DNA from: Lepiota brunneoincarnata
Taxonomy: Eukaryota; Basidiomycota; Agaricomycetes; Agaricales; Agaricaceae
Assembly: GCA_023014365.1 (NCBI GenBank)
Contig: JAEBUN010000022.1
Location: 248,001-312,000 of the forward strand
Direction of reading: 5' to 3'
Length of the DNA: 64,000 nt
Below the pieces are notes generated by a model. That model worked only from the letters and a program-made list of their open reading frames with translations. It was not told where the DNA came from and did not search any database. The translations under genes and the position numbers were made by a program. Positions 62,092 to 64,000 of the stretch are shown in pieces (position 1 is the stretch's first letter; each line of letters opens with the position of its first letter).

Positions 62092-62256
62092 ATGTCATTG
62101 CTTGCACGCATCGCCAAGTCACTCGGTTTCACTCCCGCCCAACGAATTATTCTTGGCTACGCACATGAACAAGGGAAATTGGTCGAATACTCGTTCATCC
62201 GCGCTCGGGGGCTGCTATTCCATCAGGGGAGCGATCCTGAGCTGAGTCATACGTAG
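62092..62256 (+). CDS. tiny ORF, 54 residues, function unknown
   Basis: The ATG at 62092 (context aacCATGtc) to TAG at 62254-62256. It begins MSLLARIAKSLGFTPAQRII and ends DPELSHT. The start is basic and amphipathic, like a mitochondrial presequence, and the composition is protein-like rather than random. It follows a polypyrimidine-AG (ttgcag at 62065-62070), so it could instead be an exon of a longer gene. No family recognised. Confidence 0.45.
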   Translation: MSLLARIAKSLGFTPAQRIILGYAHEQGKLVEYSFIRARGLLFHQGSDPELSHT

Positions 62257-62461
62257 ATGGCGAGCGGAAATGGAGGATCGATGGGATGACTTTGAGACCC
62301 CTGCTTGCCAGTTCCACGTACGAGGTTAGCATTCGACCAACTACCTATTCGCGTGATCGGCTGAAGCCATATGTAGGGGATATTGTTGTCGTCCCTGCCA
62401 TACCTTTTAACCCACCAACCCCCTGCTCCCCACTCGTCACCCTCAGGGACTGCGGCTAGCC

Positions 62462-62578
62462 TCAGCCGCGTTGTATACACCAATTACTGGCATAGAGAAT
62501 GGTATAGGTAACTAATGAAATCGAGGTCAACCAGAAGATCCCGACTGGTGTGTTCGTTGGTAAGGTTGGAGATGCCAT
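62462..62578 (-). CDS. possible tiny single-pass membrane protein, 38 residues
   Basis: The ATG at 62576-62578 to TGA at 62462-62464. A short polar start (MASPTLPTNTPVG) is followed by a hydrophobic segment IFWLTSISLVTYTILY, enough for one membrane span. It may splice on into downstream frame sequence (EGDEWGAGGWW, about 62440). Composition is convincing, but at this length chance cannot be excluded. Confidence 0.35.
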   Translation of the reverse strand: MASPTLPTNTPVGIFWLTSISLVTYTILYASNWCIQRG

Positions 62579-62870
62579 TACGAGACGTTCAAATATTATG
62601 GATAGGTAGGACTGGTCCGTAGGGAATAGGCTTTTTGAGGAATCTCTCGGATGGCGAGGTGTGTCAATGCACCGCACCCTCCAACGTTCAACGAAGAATG
62701 TCTAAGTCATCTACATGTTACCGTCTGAGATTGTAATTCCCCAATACGCAAAAATACCACCGAGGAGTACCGCTCCTCAAAAAATTGTTGGGTCCATTAC
62801 TAGCCCAAATGTGTTGCACTCAATCAACACGTTCTTCACGATCATTTCGCTTTTCTTGCTGTTCAAAACG

Positions 62871-64000
62871 GTCTTGGGGAAGTGCAATTATCTTTTCTGT
62901 GTCCTTTTTCCACTCTTCCTAGTCCTTCCTCTGCATTTTGTGTATATCCTGCAAAATCTTGGTAATCTTTACAAGTAACTGAGTGTCCTTGTTGGCTGTG
63001 TCTTTGAGATTGGAATTAATTGCACATGACTCATTCTTTTCTTTTTTTTGTTTTTTGAACTCTGCATTTATATACTGCAACAAGCAAACTAGTGCTAAGG
63101 TGCAGTTGTGCCTAATGCCCAGAAGTCAACAGTGGTGGGTCCACATAGTAAAGTTTGAGAGGATGTGTAGCAGGTTTCTAGTAAGAGGTTAAAGTCTGCA
63201 GTAAAACACCATGTGGCAGTAATAGAAAAACAACAGGCAGTTATAACCTTTTATCCAGAAGTAAATGTTGAAATCAGCTCAAGAAGGTGGACAGCAGCAA
63301 GGGCATGTATTTATGAGAGATAATGATGGGGTGACAAGAGGGTGGTAGGGAGGTAAATGGACAAGGTAGCTACTGGTAAACTACACATGTATATAATCTA
63401 CCTACAACATGGTCTTCATGAGGCAGTCAGGGACAGCAGTGATTGGTATGCTACAGTAAAGATAGCCTCTTGTGGCCAGTACCCCCAGACCTGGATCCTG
63501 CCATCACAATCCCAATGACAAAGCAACTTGCAACTCCTAATCCAGGTCATACATGGCATTTATATATTGGTGTAGCATCCCAAAGGGCTCTCACTGCAGT
63601 CTACAGCAGTGGGTGCAACAGGTGGATATAGTATTGGTTTGACCAAGTGGTCTTCCTGGAGCACCAACCCAGTCACAATGTGTTAGACAAAGTGATAAAA
63701 CACTTAATAAGAATTAGTGATGAATTGTGATATATAAGGATATACCTGTTATGTATGCCCATCCCTTGGGATATCAGGTAGTAGGACATCAAGTTTCATA
63801 CCTTGTGTCCATTTTGACAGAATGGGACCTTGGACTAGCTAAATCCTATTATGTGAAGGGGAGTTACATATGAAGAACCTTTATACTTGACTAAATCAGT
63901 AGGCTTATCAAATCATACTATTATTAACAATATGTGAATACATCAGTGTATCACTGATACTATTGACTCTACTCAGCTCAACAGGTTATAGGCTTCAGCT
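62871..64000. repeat. CpG-free block, probable methylated and mutated repeat
   Basis: After the CpG at 62869-62870 I found no CG dinucleotide up to 64000, about 1.13 kb, while flanking sequence has many. TG and CA are frequent. This is the footprint of cytosine methylation followed by deamination, which in basidiomycetes targets transposons. No transposase, LTR pair or other element type can be read; the block runs off the window. Confidence 0.7.

Overview
The window reads as nuclear DNA of a basidiomycete fungus, most likely a mushroom-forming Agaricomycete. Genes are split by many short GT-AG introns (about 45-70 bp), sit close together on both strands, and include families typical of that class: a protoilludene-type sesquiterpene synthase, a DUF1996 secreted protein, a bicupin oxalate decarboxylase and an expansion of tyrosine-kinase-like (TKL) kinases with an HGD catalytic loop. 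No tRNA, rRNA or CRISPR array was recognised.

Layout. 0-5 kb: the 3' end of an unknown gene, TFB2 (TFIIH p52) and NAS6/gankyrin head to head, and a small secreted protein. 6.5-16.7 kb: sesquiterpene synthase, a protein with several SUMO-interacting motifs and a RING-like zinc region, the DUF1996 protein and a short secreted protein. 17.6-28.8 kb: ARV1 with a decayed partial copy downstream, a frame-broken MFS permease, RIX7/NVL (two AAA domains), PPE1 (PP2A methylesterase) and a DUF829/TMEM53 protein. 29.4-34.5 kb: two minus-strand TKL kinases, with a broken G domain upstream of the second. 34.5-39.1 kb is gene-poor. 39.1-54 kb: oxalate decarboxylase, a HIT protein, UBP8 (SAGA deubiquitinase), THG1 (tRNA-His guanylyltransferase) and two unrecognised proteins. 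54.5-59.7 kb: two plus-strand TKL kinases, one fused behind an AIG1-like G domain and one starting with a predicted myristoylation/palmitoylation signal. 61.2-62.6 kb: a mitochondrial ICT1-type peptidyl-tRNA hydrolase and two tiny ORFs. From about 62.87 kb to the end no CpG dinucleotide is seen, as expected of a methylated, mutated repeat.

Most genes are unrelated housekeeping functions. The coherent accessory element is the kinase set: four paralogues in two oppositely oriented pairs about 22 kb apart, sharing an unnamed N-terminal motif block (DP.QR...GD(D/E)AQ, then VYPRCY) before the kinase domain, plus one intact and one decayed G domain. This is the best candidate for a little-described signalling system.

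Caution: every reading-frame break I could resolve in otherwise conserved genes is explained by extra bases, nearly all single, never by missing ones. They occur in essential genes (RIX7) as well as dispensable ones, which points to unpolished consensus errors as much as to real pseudogenes.
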